DNA of 64,000 nucleotides from Tsuneonella deserti. GTDB taxonomy: Bacteria > Pseudomonadota > Alphaproteobacteria > Sphingomonadales > Sphingomonadaceae. Every line of letters starts with the position of its first letter. Positions within the stretch are counted from its first letter, which is position 1. This document shows positions 41,157 through 50,533 of this stretch, in pieces. The notes under the pieces were generated by a model. It did no database searches, was not told the DNA's origin, and was given only the letters and a program-made list of their open reading frames with translations. The position numbers and the translations under genes were made by a program. The DNA lies in contig NZ_BMKL01000001.1 in NCBI RefSeq assembly GCF_014644315.1, forward strand, positions 2,615,001 through 2,679,000, read 5' to 3'.

Positions 41157-42373
41157 CCCGCCGCTCCGATCAGCTCTCGCCCGATCAGCATACGGCGGAT
41201 CTCGTTCGTCCCCGCGCCGATGTCGAGCAGTTTGGCGTCGCGCAGGTAGCGTTCGACCGGCCAATCCTTGGTGTAGCCCGCGCCGCCCAGCGCCTGAACC
41301 GCCTCGCCCGCCACGCGGAACGCGTTCTCGCTCGCCAGAAGGATCGCCCCCGCCGCATCGAAACGGGTCGTCTGGCCGGCATCGCAGCTCTTGGCGACGG
41401 CGTAGGTATAGGCGCGCGCCGATTGCAGCGCGACGTACATGTCGGCGACCTTGGCCTGCATTAGCTGGAAGGTGCCGATCGGCTTGCCGAACTGCTTGCG
41501 TTCGCGCAGGTAGGGGATGACCGTGTCGAGGCATGCCTGCATGATGCCGAGCTGTAGCCCGGCGAGCACCACGCGCTCATAGTCGAGACCGCTCATCAGC
41601 ACGCCGACACCGCCGTGCAGCGGCCCCATGACGTTTTCCTCCGGCACTTCGCAGTCTTCGAACACGAGCTCGGCGGTAGGCGAGCCGCGCATGCCCATCT
41701 TGTCGATCTTCTGGCCGATCGAGAAGCCCGGCATGTCCTTTTCAATCAGGAACGCGGTGATGCCTCGGCTGCCGCCTTCGGGCGCGGTCTTGGCATAGAC
41801 CACCAGCGTATCGGCATAGGTCGCGTTGGTGATCCAGAACTTCGTGCCGTTGAGCACGTAGCCGCCCTGCACCGCGTCGGCCTTGAGTTTCATCGACACG
41901 ACGTCCGATCCGGCGCTTGCTTCGGACATTGCGAGACTGCCGACATGCTCGCCGCTGATCAGCTTGGGCAGGTATTTCGCCTTCTGCCCTTCGGTCCCCC
42001 AGCGGCGGATCTGGTTGACGCACAGGTTCGAATGCGCGCCGTAGGACAGGCCGACCGAGGCGCTCGCGCGGCTGATTTCCTCCACCGCGATGACATGCTC
42101 GAGATAGCCAAGTCCGAGGCCACCCCATTCGGGCTCGACCGTGATCCCGTGCAGGCCCAGCTCTCCCATCGCGGGCCACAACTCGCGCGGGAACCAGTCC
42201 TCCCGGTCGGCTCTTTCGGCAAGCGGGGCCACCTGTTCATCGGCAAAGCGCGCGGTCGCCTCGCGGATCATTTCGGCACTTTCGCCTAGCTGGAAATCGA
42301 AATCGGGGGTGGCGCGCAAAGGTTCTCTCCAGAGTTCGCGCGGCGCATAGCCGAGGCTGCGGGGAGCAGGCAA
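41153..42373 (-). CDS. Acyl-CoA dehydrogenase, isovaleryl-CoA dehydrogenase type
   Basis: This FAD enzyme likely oxidises isovaleryl-CoA to 3-methylcrotonyl-CoA, the substrate of the carboxylase encoded downstream. The protein shows the ACAD signatures [19 protein letters not shown] and [36 protein letters not shown], and [18 protein letters not shown] with the Glu typical of IVD. The start is not secure: no ATG precedes the conserved FDFQLGE, and TTG 42373 (406 residues) is the best available codon. With the carboxylase and the TetR gene it forms a partial leucine/isovalerate (liu-type) operon. Confidence 0.9.
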   Translation of the reverse strand: MPAPRSLGYAPRELWREPLRATPDFDFQLGESAEMIREATARFADEQVAPLAERADREDWFPRELWPAMGELGLHGITVEPEWGGLGLGYLEHVIAVEEISRASASVGLSYGAHSNLCVNQIRRWGTEGQKAKYLPKLISGEHVGSLAMSEASAGSDVVSMKLKADAVQGGYVLNGTKFWITNATYADTLVVYAKTAPEGGSRGITAFLIEKDMPGFSIGQKIDKMGMRGSPTAELVFEDCEVPEENVMGPLHGGVGVLMSGLDYERVVLAGLQLGIMQACLDTVIPYLRERKQFGKPIGTFQLMQAKVADMYVALQSARAYTYAVAKSCDAGQTTRFDAAGAILLASENAFRVAGEAVQALGGAGYTKDWPVERYLRDAKLLDIGAGTNEIRRMLIGRELIGAAG

Positions 42374-42448
42374 ACGCTTCGATAACAGCGGTTTGCGCCG
42401 AGGTTAAGCTCTCGCAGCAAACCCTTGAAGATAAGATGTTTTTACTCT

Positions 42449-43984
42449 ATGGTGAGTGCAGGATCGCACCTGATGAGCTCACGCCAAATTTCCCATGGGA
42501 CTGCTGAGGTCCCCGATGCCGCCGTTGACGGCTCCGTTGACGCGCGCGCCGCCGGCATGGCCTCCTTGCAGTTCGACGGCCTGGGTGACGATGACGAACT
42601 GGCCCGGATCACCCGGTTCGCCGCAAAGCTGTGCGATACGCGCCTCGCCATGTTGACGATCATCGAGGATGGGGAACAGCGCATCATCGCCTGCAGCGGC
42701 TGCGATCGTGCCGAAGCGCCCAGTCTATCGCGCGCCTGCTCGGAAGCGATGCGCGAGGGACCGTTGGTCATTCCGGACCTGTCCGCTGACCCGCGTTTCG
42801 AAGATGGGGCCGGGCCGGATGAGCCGAGCGCCCGGTTCTATGCGGGCGTGCCGCTCGTCTCGAAGGAGCACGTCCCGGTGGGGACCCTGTCCGTTATCGA
42901 TCCTTCCGCTCGCCCAGGCGGACTGGGGCCCGTCCAGCTGGAAGGCCTCGAGGTGCTCGCGGCCGCTGTCATGCTGCGGGTGGAGGCCCAGCGCACCAGC
43001 CGCGCCAGCAGTCTGCGGGCCAGCGAAAGCGCGCGCGCCATGCGCGAGATCGCCGACATGGTCCCCGGCATCGTCTGGTCCGCCGACGGTGATGGCAACT
43101 TCGATTACTTCAACAGCCGCTGGGGCCAGATCACCGGCCTAGCGCCCCCCGCCATGGTATCGGAGTGGCGCCCGATGGTGCATCCGGACGATGCCGACCG
43201 CACGTTCGACACGTGGACCAAGAGCTTTTCCGAAGGGCGCGCATTCGAGTGCGAATACCGGCTGAAGCAGGCGGACGGGAGCTGGCGCTGGACCCTCGCG
43301 CGGGCGCTGCCACTGCAGGATGCGGCTGGCAAAGTGGTGCGATGGCACGGAACGCTGACCGATATTCATGAAGGCCGCCGCCGGTCCGATGACCGGGACC
43401 TGCTGGCTCGCGAGTTGTCGCACCGCATCAAGAACATCTTCGCAGTGGTCTCGGGACTCATATCGCTGCGGGCCCGCCGTTCGCCGGAGAACCGGGAATT
43501 CGCCCAGGAACTGATCGACACCATCGGCGCGCTCGGCCGGGCGCACGATTTCGTCCGACCGGTGGAAGGGGTGAAGGGGGATAGCCTGCACGGCCTGCTG
43601 ATCGAGTTGATGGCGCCCTACGCCGACGGGCACGACCGCGTCACTATCGTCGGTGACGATTGCGCCATCGGTCCCCGCGCGGCCACTCCGCTCGCGCTCA
43701 CTTTTCACGAGCTCGCGACCAATTCCGCCAAGTATGGCGCAATGTCGGTTGACGATGGCTCGATCTCGATCGCACTCGACTGTCCCGAACATGCGGACCA
43801 GGCGTTCGTCGTATGGCGTGAGAACGGCGGGCCGGCGGGTGCCGACGCCGGTGAGGAAGGCTTCGGTTCGCGCCTGATCCGCAGTTCGATCGAGGGGCAG
43901 CTCGGCGGCCGTATCGAGCGCCGCTTCGCCGAGGAAGGCCTGGAAGTCCGCCTGTCGATCCCCCTTGTCGCGATCCGGCGCTAG
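42449..43984 (+). CDS. GAF-PAS sensor histidine kinase, HWE family
   Basis: The protein (511 residues from ATG 42449; ATG 42473 is an alternative) has an N-terminal GAF domain (about 45-185) and a PAS domain with PAC (about 200-310: IVWSADGDGNFDYFNSRWGQITG ... WRWTLARALPLQD). The HWE kinase core follows: H-box LSHRIKNIFAVVSGLI (H325), N-box HELATNSAKYGAM and the WRENGGP box. HWE kinases are common in alphaproteobacteria and often feed the general stress or light responses. No response regulator or membrane segment is present, so it is a cytoplasmic sensor with its partner elsewhere. Confidence 0.93.
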   Translation: MVSAGSHLMSSRQISHGTAEVPDAAVDGSVDARAAGMASLQFDGLGDDDELARITRFAAKLCDTRLAMLTIIEDGEQRIIACSGCDRAEAPSLSRACSEAMREGPLVIPDLSADPRFEDGAGPDEPSARFYAGVPLVSKEHVPVGTLSVIDPSARPGGLGPVQLEGLEVLAAAVMLRVEAQRTSRASSLRASESARAMREIADMVPGIVWSADGDGNFDYFNSRWGQITGLAPPAMVSEWRPMVHPDDADRTFDTWTKSFSEGRAFECEYRLKQADGSWRWTLARALPLQDAAGKVVRWHGTLTDIHEGRRRSDDRDLLARELSHRIKNIFAVVSGLISLRARRSPENREFAQELIDTIGALGRAHDFVRPVEGVKGDSLHGLLIELMAPYADGHDRVTIVGDDCAIGPRAATPLALTFHELATNSAKYGAMSVDDGSISIALDCPEHADQAFVVWRENGGPAGADAGEEGFGSRLIRSSIEGQLGGRIERRFAEEGLEVRLSIPLVAIRR

Positions 43985-44026
43985 CCCACTCGCCAGCCTC
44001 GGTCGCGGCCGCTAGGCTGGCGGACG

Positions 44027-44773
44027 ATGCTCGAGTTCGCCCACGTCACGAAGTGCTTTGGCGACCTGCCAGCGGTGGATGACGTCTCGCTGAGCGTGGC
44101 GCGGGGCCAGTTCGTCGCCCTGGTGGGGCAGTCGGGCTCGGGCAAGTCCACCCTTCTCAAGATGGTCAACCGGCTGGTCGAGCCTACTATGGGCGAAGTG
44201 CTTGTTGGTGGCGCCGGCGTACACACGGAACCCGCGCCCGCGCTGCGGCGGCGGATCGGCTACGTTTTCCAGTCCGTCGGCCTGTTCCCCCACATGGACG
44301 TCGCTGCCAACATCGGCATCGGAGCACGCCTGGCCGGGACGCCGCTGACTGGCAAACGCATAGCGGAACTGCTCGATCTGGTCGGGCTGGAAAGGGAACA
44401 CGCGCGGCGAATGCCCGACGAATTGTCGGGCGGGCAGCGCCAGCGGGTCGGGGTGGCGCGCGCGCTTGCCGCGCAGCCGGAATTGCTCCTGATGGACGAG
44501 CCGTTCGGCGCGCTCGATCCGGTTACCCGCGATGCCCTTGGGCGCAGAGTGCGGGAACTGCACGATCGGCTGGGCCTGACCACGGTGATGGTCACGCACG
44601 ACATGACCGAGGCCCTGCTTCTCGCGGACCGGATCGTGGTGATGGCGGCGGGGCGGCTGGTGGCCGACGAGGCGCCGCGGGCATTGCTGGCGGGCGCGGG
44701 CGGCGAAATTGCCCAGGCCCTGGTCGCGGTCCCGCGGGCCCAGGCCGAAGCGCTGGCGGCGATCGGCACGTGA
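44027..44773 (+). CDS. Osmoprotectant-type ABC transporter ATPase
   Basis: The 248-residue ATPase has Walker A GQSGSGKST (34-42), Q-loop YVFQSVGLFPHM, signature LSGGQRQRVGVARAL, Walker B LLLMDEPFGALDP and the H-loop VTHDMTEAL. It is of the ProV/OpuCA quaternary-amine class but lacks the C-terminal CBS domains of OpuCA. The next gene overlaps by 4 bases (GTGA) and encodes its permease and binding protein in one chain, so the two genes make a complete importer. Confidence 0.92.
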   Translation: MLEFAHVTKCFGDLPAVDDVSLSVARGQFVALVGQSGSGKSTLLKMVNRLVEPTMGEVLVGGAGVHTEPAPALRRRIGYVFQSVGLFPHMDVAANIGIGARLAGTPLTGKRIAELLDLVGLEREHARRMPDELSGGQRQRVGVARALAAQPELLLMDEPFGALDPVTRDALGRRVRELHDRLGLTTVMVTHDMTEALLLADRIVVMAAGRLVADEAPRALLAGAGGEIAQALVAVPRAQAEALAAIGT

Positions 44774-46302
44774 ACGAGACGTTTTCGGGGCTGACGACGC
44801 TGGGCGACAAGTTCGCGGCCCACGTTGTCCTGTCGGCTGCGGCCCTGGCACTAGGAGTGGCGCTCGGGCTGCCGCTCGCGGTGTGGGCAACCCGCTCGCG
44901 AACGGTATCGCGCCTCGCGCTCGGCTTTGCCAGCCTTGTGCAGACGGTGCCTGCCTTGGCCTTGCTGGCGCTGTTCTTCCCCATTCTCCTGTCCTTGCGC
45001 GGCGTCTTCGGGGACGGGTTGCCGACGCTGGGATTCCTGCCCGCGTTGCTCGCGCTGGCCCTCTATGCGCTGCTGCCGATCTTGCGCAACGCGATCACCG
45101 CGCGAGCGGAAATGGATCCAGGAGTGCTCGAAGCGGCCGACGCGGTCGGCATGACGAAGTGGCAGAAGCTGCGGCTGGTCGAAGCGCCGCTCGCAGCCCC
45201 TTTCGTCATGGCCGGTATCCGCACGGCAGCGGTGTGGACCATCGGCGCGGCCACCTTGTCCACGACCGTCGGCCAGCCGGGCCTCGGCGACCCGATCTTT
45301 GCCGGCCTGCAGACGCAGAACTGGGCGCTCGTGCTCGCCGGGTGCATCGCCTCGGCCGGGCTGGCGCTGGCAGCGGACTTGCTACTTGGGCTGGTGGAGC
45401 GCGGATTGAAGCTGCGCCGGCCCGCGCTTGCCTGGTCCGGCCTGGCACTGGTCGCCACAGGGATTTTGACGGCAATGCTCGCGGGCCGGGCACAGCCGCG
45501 CGACACCGTCGTGATCGGCGCCAAGAACTTCTCCGAGCAGTACATCCTGGCCCGCCTGATCGGCGAGCGGCTGCAGGACCAGGGTTACTCGGTGAGCTAC
45601 CGCCAGGGTCTCGGATCGGCAGTAATCCACCGCGCGCTGACCTCGGGTCAGATCGACGTCTATGTCGATTACTCGGGCACCGTCTGGGCCAACGAGATGA
45701 AGCGCGCGGAGCCAGTGAATCGCCGGGAGATGCTGCGGTCGATCTCGCAGTGGGAGCGGAAGTCGAGTGGCACGCTCCTGCTCGGTGCGCTTGGCTTCGA
45801 GAACGCTTACGCCTTCGCGATGAAGCAGCAACGCGCGCGGCAGCTCGGCATCGCCTCGCTCGGCGACCTTGCCGCGAAAGGGCGCGACCTTACGCTCGGC
45901 GCGGACCTCGAGTTTCTTCGCCGCCCGGAATGGCGCGCGGTGGACGCGGCCTATGGTCTTGGAGCGCTGCGCCAGAAAAGCTTTGCCCCGACTTTCATGT
46001 ACGATGCGCTGGCGAGCGGGGAGGCGGACGTGATCAGCGCGTTCTCTTCCGATGGCCGCATCGCGGCCGACCGGCTGACCGTGCTGGAGGATCCCAAAGG
46101 TGCGCTCCCCGCTTACGATGCAATCCTGCTGGTTGCTCCGCGCAGGGCTGGCGACGAACGCTTCCTTGCGGCACTGGGGCCGCTGGTTGGCGCGATTCCG
46201 GTAGCCGCAATGCGAGAGGCGAATTTCATGGTCGACCGGGCCGAGGACAAGCGCTCGCCCGAAGCCGCTGCCCGGTGGCTGGCCGGGCGCCTTTCCCGCT
46301 AG
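44770..46302 (+). CDS. Fused permease and substrate-binding protein of an osmoprotectant-type ABC importer
   Basis: The 510-residue protein joins an N-terminal permease (six or more hydrophobic segments, with the EAA loop EAADAVGMTKWQKLRLVEAPLAAPFV) to a C-terminal periplasmic binding domain from about residue 240 (VVIGAKNFSEQYILARLIGE, GSAVIHRALTSGQIDVYVDYSG). This layout is that of fused choline/betaine systems and of the ergothioneine importer EgtU; the ligand cannot be decided. The GTG start overlaps the ATPase stop. The stop TAG overlaps the stop of the convergent DUF2147 gene within a CTAG. Confidence 0.92.
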   Translation: MNETFSGLTTLGDKFAAHVVLSAAALALGVALGLPLAVWATRSRTVSRLALGFASLVQTVPALALLALFFPILLSLRGVFGDGLPTLGFLPALLALALYALLPILRNAITARAEMDPGVLEAADAVGMTKWQKLRLVEAPLAAPFVMAGIRTAAVWTIGAATLSTTVGQPGLGDPIFAGLQTQNWALVLAGCIASAGLALAADLLLGLVERGLKLRRPALAWSGLALVATGILTAMLAGRAQPRDTVVIGAKNFSEQYILARLIGERLQDQGYSVSYRQGLGSAVIHRALTSGQIDVYVDYSGTVWANEMKRAEPVNRREMLRSISQWERKSSGTLLLGALGFENAYAFAMKQQRARQLGIASLGDLAAKGRDLTLGADLEFLRRPEWRAVDAAYGLGALRQKSFAPTFMYDALASGEADVISAFSSDGRIAADRLTVLEDPKGALPAYDAILLVAPRRAGDERFLAALGPLVGAIPVAAMREANFMVDRAEDKRSPEAAARWLAGRLSR

Positions 46303-46721
46303 TCGGCCCGGCGCCAGACCTGCGTCTGGCAGAACGGCCCGATGCAGCCCTTGACCTCTAGCCTGGAAGCATCGAGGCGGCGGATGATCGAGCGGTAGGA
46401 TTTGCCAGCCTTGGGATCGTAGATCGTTCCCCGCCAGACCGCGCCATCCTCCCGGAACCCCGACAGGATCGGCAGCCCAAGCAGCTTGCGGCTGCGCAAG
46501 CTCGCGTCAGGGTTGTGGACGTCGCGCTGGTCGGCCCCCTGCGGAGGCACGACCAGGAAACGTGCCAGCCGTCCGCAAACCGTCGCGCCGCAGTCGCCGA
46601 TCCGAACCACCCCGTCCTTTGTAGCCGTGATCCACGATCCGGCGACCGATTCAGCGGCGCTGAGCGGAGCGGCGAAGGCCACGGCGATGGTAAGGGCGAT
46701 GCTGTGGGCAAGCGTGCGCAT
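46299..46721 (-). CDS. DUF2147 secreted protein
   Basis: The 140-residue protein has a signal peptide (MRTLAHSIALTIAVAFAAPLSA) and the DUF2147 domain: VAGSWITATKDGVVRIGDCG, a Cys pair (DCGATVCGRL), KLLGLPILSGF, WRGTIYDPKAGKSYRS and KGCIGPFCQTQVWRR. The four Cys residues probably form disulfides in the periplasm. The family is lipocalin-like and of unknown function, often close to envelope genes. AGGAA precedes ATG 46721. Its stop overlaps that of the ABC gene by 4 bases. Confidence 0.92.
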   Translation of the reverse strand: MRTLAHSIALTIAVAFAAPLSAAESVAGSWITATKDGVVRIGDCGATVCGRLARFLVVPPQGADQRDVHNPDASLRSRKLLGLPILSGFREDGAVWRGTIYDPKAGKSYRSIIRRLDASRLEVKGCIGPFCQTQVWRRAD

Positions 46722-46734
46722 GGTCTCGTTCCTA

Positions 46735-47796
46735 TCAGTTTTCCTCGAACCCGACACCTATCGGCCAACCTGGGGCAGCCAGGCCCATGACCTTGAACAG
46801 ACTTCCCATGTGCTCGCTGGCCACGAGCCGGTCACGGGCCGCGTGAACCGCCGCCCGCTGATGCGGAGCGCGCGCGACCAGCGCCTCAGCCCGCGTCTCT
46901 ATGCCCAGCGTGCGAAGCCAGTCGCCTTGAGTGACGGTGCCCATCCAGTGCGCTCCGTGCCCCTCCGCGACGCGGGCGAGGGTCCCGAAATCGACGTGCG
47001 CGGTCATGTCCGCCTCGCCCGGGGCGCTGAATGGATCGACTTTCCGGTGCTCGCGCACCGCCTGGAAGGTCGATCCGCCGCGCATGTCCGAATGGCCATA
47101 GTCGATTATCAGCGCCGCGCCGCCCTGGTTCGCGAGGCGTCCCGCGACCTCTCCAACAATTGCCGCTGCGGCAGGGGAGGTCTCGACTATCGCGCCCTGT
47201 CGTGCGGTGCGCCAGTCGGGAGGCACTGCCGCATCCATCGGGGCCGAGCCGGCGACATAGACGAACCTGTCTCCATCGAGGCCGACCATTCTTTCGCGCC
47301 AGCCTTCGGCCGCCCGCACCAGTTGGCGGATGGGCAAGGCGTCGAGAAACTCGTTGGCGACGACCAGCAGCGGGCCGCCATCGGGCAAAGTCGCCAGGTC
47401 GTCATGGTAACGCGCCTGCGGGATCGCCTCGGCCTGCATCTTCCGGAGCAGGGGAGAAGTCTCCACCAGGTGCACCTGCGGATCGAGGCCATAGCGCTGC
47501 ATCGTGCGCAGCGCGTCCCTCGCAAGCGTCCCGCGCCCCGGACCAAGCTCGACGTAGTGGACTGGTGCGGCGCGGCCGGCCCGAAGCCACATGTCGGCGA
47601 GCCACAGGCCTATCAGCTCTCCGAACATCTGGCTGATCTCGGGCGCGGTCACGAAATCGCCCTCGCGGCCGAACGGATCGGCAGCCGCGTAGTATCGCGC
47701 ATTCGATTCAGCCATGAACTGCGCCAGGCTGATCGGGCCGGTCTCGCGGATCAGCCGGCGGAAAACGTCCGCCAGCGGCATCGGTGTTCCGCTCAT
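46735..47796 (-). CDS. SAM-dependent methyltransferase, MidA/NDUFAF7 family
   Basis: The 353-residue protein belongs to the DUF185 family; the mitochondrial member NDUFAF7 methylates an arginine of complex I subunit NDUFS2. Visible motifs are ISLAQFMAESNARYYAAADPFGREGDFVTAPEISQMFGELIGLW, the SAM site YVELGPGRGTLARDALR, VANEFLDALP and ALIIDYGHSDMRGGSTFQAVREH. ATG 47796 overlaps the lgt stop (ATGA). The bacterial target is not established. lgt-midA neighbourhood is frequent in alphaproteobacteria as far as I recall. Confidence 0.92.
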   Translation of the reverse strand: MSGTPMPLADVFRRLIRETGPISLAQFMAESNARYYAAADPFGREGDFVTAPEISQMFGELIGLWLADMWLRAGRAAPVHYVELGPGRGTLARDALRTMQRYGLDPQVHLVETSPLLRKMQAEAIPQARYHDDLATLPDGGPLLVVANEFLDALPIRQLVRAAEGWRERMVGLDGDRFVYVAGSAPMDAAVPPDWRTARQGAIVETSPAAAAIVGEVAGRLANQGGAALIIDYGHSDMRGGSTFQAVREHRKVDPFSAPGEADMTAHVDFGTLARVAEGHGAHWMGTVTQGDWLRTLGIETRAEALVARAPHQRAAVHAARDRLVASEHMGSLFKVMGLAAPGWPIGVGFEEN

Positions 47797-48707
47797 GCCG
47801 CCGCGGGCTGCGCCGCCTGCTGGCCCATCGGCGGACGCGCCAGGGCCCGCACGACGACCGCCAGGCCGATGATCATCAGCGGGATCGTGAGCCATTGACC
47901 CATCGAGAGGCCGGTCTGCCGGGCAAATTCGGCGAGCTGCGAATCGGGCTCGCGGAAGAATTCGACCGTGAAGCGGGCGAGCGCGATGCCGAAGGTGAAA
48001 ACGCCCACCAGCAGGCCGGGCCGCCAGCGCGCGCGGGTTTTCCAGAACAGCAACAGCATGATGACGATCAGCAGCGCGCCTTCCAGGGCTGCCTCGTACA
48101 GCTGGCTGGGGTGGCGCGGCAGGCCGAGCGGATCGGTCGGGAAGATCATCGCCCACGGCACGTCGGTCGGGCGCCCCCACAGTTCTCCGTTGATGAAATT
48201 GGCCAAGCGGCCGAACATCATGCCGAACGGCACGTTGACCGCGATGTAGTCCGCCGTGCGCAGGAAGTTGATCCCCCCGCGCCAGCAAACCCAGGAAATC
48301 GCCGCGAGCACGCCAAGCACGCCGCCATGAAAGCTCATTCCGCCGTCCCACAGGCGCAGGAGATCCCAGCTGGGGAACTGGCCTGGGGTGAAGTGAGTGA
48401 ACATGCTCGGCAGGCCGGTATCGCCGCCGGTGTAGAAGGCCGCGTAACCGAGCCGCCCACCGATGATGATGCCGAGCGTGCAGTAGAAGAACAGGTCGTC
48501 GGCATGGCGCTGCGCCATCGGGCTGCCGGGCGCCTTGACCATCTTCGACAGGTGCCAGTAGCCGAGAACGATGCCGGCGAGGTAGGCCAGCGAATAGAAC
48601 CGCAGCTCGAAGAAGCCGAGATCGATCCCCTTGCGCAGCCCCAGGTCCTCGAACCGGATGGCTTGCGCCGAAGTCTGGGCCGCATCGGCTAGTAGTGACA
48701 GCAGCAC
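47793..48707 (-). CDS. lgt: Phosphatidylglycerol--prolipoprotein diacylglyceryl transferase
   Basis: Lgt transfers diacylglycerol to the lipobox Cys of prolipoproteins, the step before LspA. The 304-residue membrane protein has seven hydrophobic segments, GGRLGYAAFY, GGMSFHGGVLGV, the Lgt signature GRLANFINGELWGRPTDVPWAMIFP and HPSQLYEA. It starts with GTG 48707, with AAGGAT about 6 bases upstream. It is divergent from the acyl-CoA ligase gene. Confidence 0.97.
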   Translation of the reverse strand: MLLSLLADAAQTSAQAIRFEDLGLRKGIDLGFFELRFYSLAYLAGIVLGYWHLSKMVKAPGSPMAQRHADDLFFYCTLGIIIGGRLGYAAFYTGGDTGLPSMFTHFTPGQFPSWDLLRLWDGGMSFHGGVLGVLAAISWVCWRGGINFLRTADYIAVNVPFGMMFGRLANFINGELWGRPTDVPWAMIFPTDPLGLPRHPSQLYEAALEGALLIVIMLLLFWKTRARWRPGLLVGVFTFGIALARFTVEFFREPDSQLAEFARQTGLSMGQWLTIPLMIIGLAVVVRALARPPMGQQAAQPAAA

Positions 48708-48823
48708 GTTTGATCCTTACCCTTTGGTCAACCGATCCCCCGGTCGCCGGTCGGCGCGGCTCTTGCCATAGCCCGCCAGCGGATGAAAGCCGCGCGGGAG
48801 CCAAGAGAGAGGACCTGCAGCAG

Positions 48824-50533
48824 ATGGCCACCGAGCTGGACAACGCACTCGACCGGATGATGGATACCCTGGTCGCGCCGGGAGGACCGTTCGAGACGGT
48901 GCCGTTCGAGCGGTTCGGCACTGAACTCAGGGCGTTCAAGAACGCTCCGCCCAGCCTCGCCCACTATTTCGCGCACTACTGCGCGCAGAACGGCGACAGC
49001 GAGTTCCTCATCGATGGCGAGACGCGGCTGAATTACGCGCAGACCTACACGGCGGCCAGGGCCGTCGCCGCCGGCCTGATCGAGCGACACGGAGTGAAGA
49101 AGGGCGACCGGGTGGGCATCGCCGCGCGCAATTCGGCGAACTGGATCATCGCTTACATGGGCGCGCTGATGGCAGGCGGCTGCGCGACGCTGCTCAACGG
49201 TTTCTGGACGGGCGAGGAACTCGCGTTCGGGGTCGAGCTGGCGGAATGCAAGCTGATCCTGGCCGACGCCCAGCGCGCCGCCCGGCTGGAAGGCACCAAC
49301 CATCGTGCCCGGGTGATCGTGTTCGGCCACGGCGGCGATCCGGCCGAAGGATTGGCGGAAGTCTGGGGCGATGCCGCCGCGGCCACCTTGCCCGAAGTCG
49401 GCCCGGACGACGTGGCGACGATCCTCTACACGTCGGGCTCGACCGGCAGCTCGAAGGGCGCGTGGTGCGATCACCGCTCGGTCGTCCACGGCACGATGAG
49501 CTATATCGCCCAGAGCGCGATGGCGGCGTTGCTGATGGCCGAGCGCGGCGAGGAAGTCGGCGCGAGCCAGCCGGTCGCGCTGGTCGCGGTGCCGCTGTTC
49601 CACGTCACCGGGGAAGTGCCGCTCCTGCTCCAGAGCTTCGCGATCAACCGCAAGCTGGTGCTGATGCCCAAGTGGGACGCCGTCCACGCGATGCAGCTGA
49701 TGCAGGACGAGGGCGTCACCTACTTCGTCGGCGTGCCGCTGATGAGCTACGAGATCGCGACGCATCCCGACCATGAAAAATACGACCTGTCGGCGTGCAA
49801 GAGCTTCGCCGGAGGTGGTGCTCCGCGTCCGGTCGAGCACGTGGAGAAGATCAAGAACGCATTCCCCGACAGCTTCCCGCTGTTGGGATACGGCCTCACC
49901 GAGACGAACGGGGTGGGCTGCGGCAACTTCAACGAGAACTATCTCGCCAAGCCGGGCAGCACCGGGCGCGCGAGCCGGCCTATCATGCAGATTGCCATCA
50001 TCGACGATGACGGCAATTCGCTGCCGCAGGGTTCGACGGGTGAGGTTGCCTTCCGCTCGGTCGCCAACTTCAACGGCTACTGGAAGAACGACGAGGCAAC
50101 CCGCGCCGCATTCACCGACGACGGCTGGTTCCGCACCGGCGACCTGGGGTACCTCGACGAGGACGCGTACCTGTTCATCGTCGACCGCAAGAAGGACATC
50201 ATCATCCGCGGCGGAGAGAACATTTCGTGCATCGAGGTGGAGCAGGAAATCTATGCTCATCCCGATGTCGCGGAATGCTCGGTCTTCGGCTTGCCCGACG
50301 AGCGCATGGGCGAGGTCCCGGCGGCGGTCTATGTCACGAAGGACGGGCGCGAGCTCGAGCCGGAAGACCTCCAGGAGTTCCTTGCCGAGCGGCTGGCCAA
50401 GTTCAAGGTTCCCCAGCAGATGTGGCACGTGACCGACGCCCTGCCGCGGCTGGGCACCGAGAAGATCGACAAGCGCGCGCTGCGCACCCGCTATACTGAG
50501 CTGGCGCAGACGGCGGAGGCCGGGGCGGCTTGA
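48824..50533 (+). CDS. AMP-dependent acyl-CoA synthetase/ligase
   Basis: The 569-residue ANL enzyme has the P-loop ILYTSGSTGSSKG, LGYGLTETNGVGCGNF, TGDLGYLDEDAYLFIVDRKKDIIIRGGENISCIEVE and the C-terminal catalytic Lys in GTEKIDKRALR. It activates an unidentified fatty or aromatic acid. The N-terminus starts at ATG 48824 with a GAGAGAGGA stretch about 10 bases upstream. Its stop overlaps the glnD start by 4 bases (TTGA), so a catabolic ligase is tied to the nitrogen-sensing gene. The second ANL gene in this window (28.7-30.2 kb) is only distantly similar. Confidence 0.92.
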   Translation: MATELDNALDRMMDTLVAPGGPFETVPFERFGTELRAFKNAPPSLAHYFAHYCAQNGDSEFLIDGETRLNYAQTYTAARAVAAGLIERHGVKKGDRVGIAARNSANWIIAYMGALMAGGCATLLNGFWTGEELAFGVELAECKLILADAQRAARLEGTNHRARVIVFGHGGDPAEGLAEVWGDAAAATLPEVGPDDVATILYTSGSTGSSKGAWCDHRSVVHGTMSYIAQSAMAALLMAERGEEVGASQPVALVAVPLFHVTGEVPLLLQSFAINRKLVLMPKWDAVHAMQLMQDEGVTYFVGVPLMSYEIATHPDHEKYDLSACKSFAGGGAPRPVEHVEKIKNAFPDSFPLLGYGLTETNGVGCGNFNENYLAKPGSTGRASRPIMQIAIIDDDGNSLPQGSTGEVAFRSVANFNGYWKNDEATRAAFTDDGWFRTGDLGYLDEDAYLFIVDRKKDIIIRGGENISCIEVEQEIYAHPDVAECSVFGLPDERMGEVPAAVYVTKDGRELEPEDLQEFLAERLAKFKVPQQMWHVTDALPRLGTEKIDKRALRTRYTELAQTAEAGAA

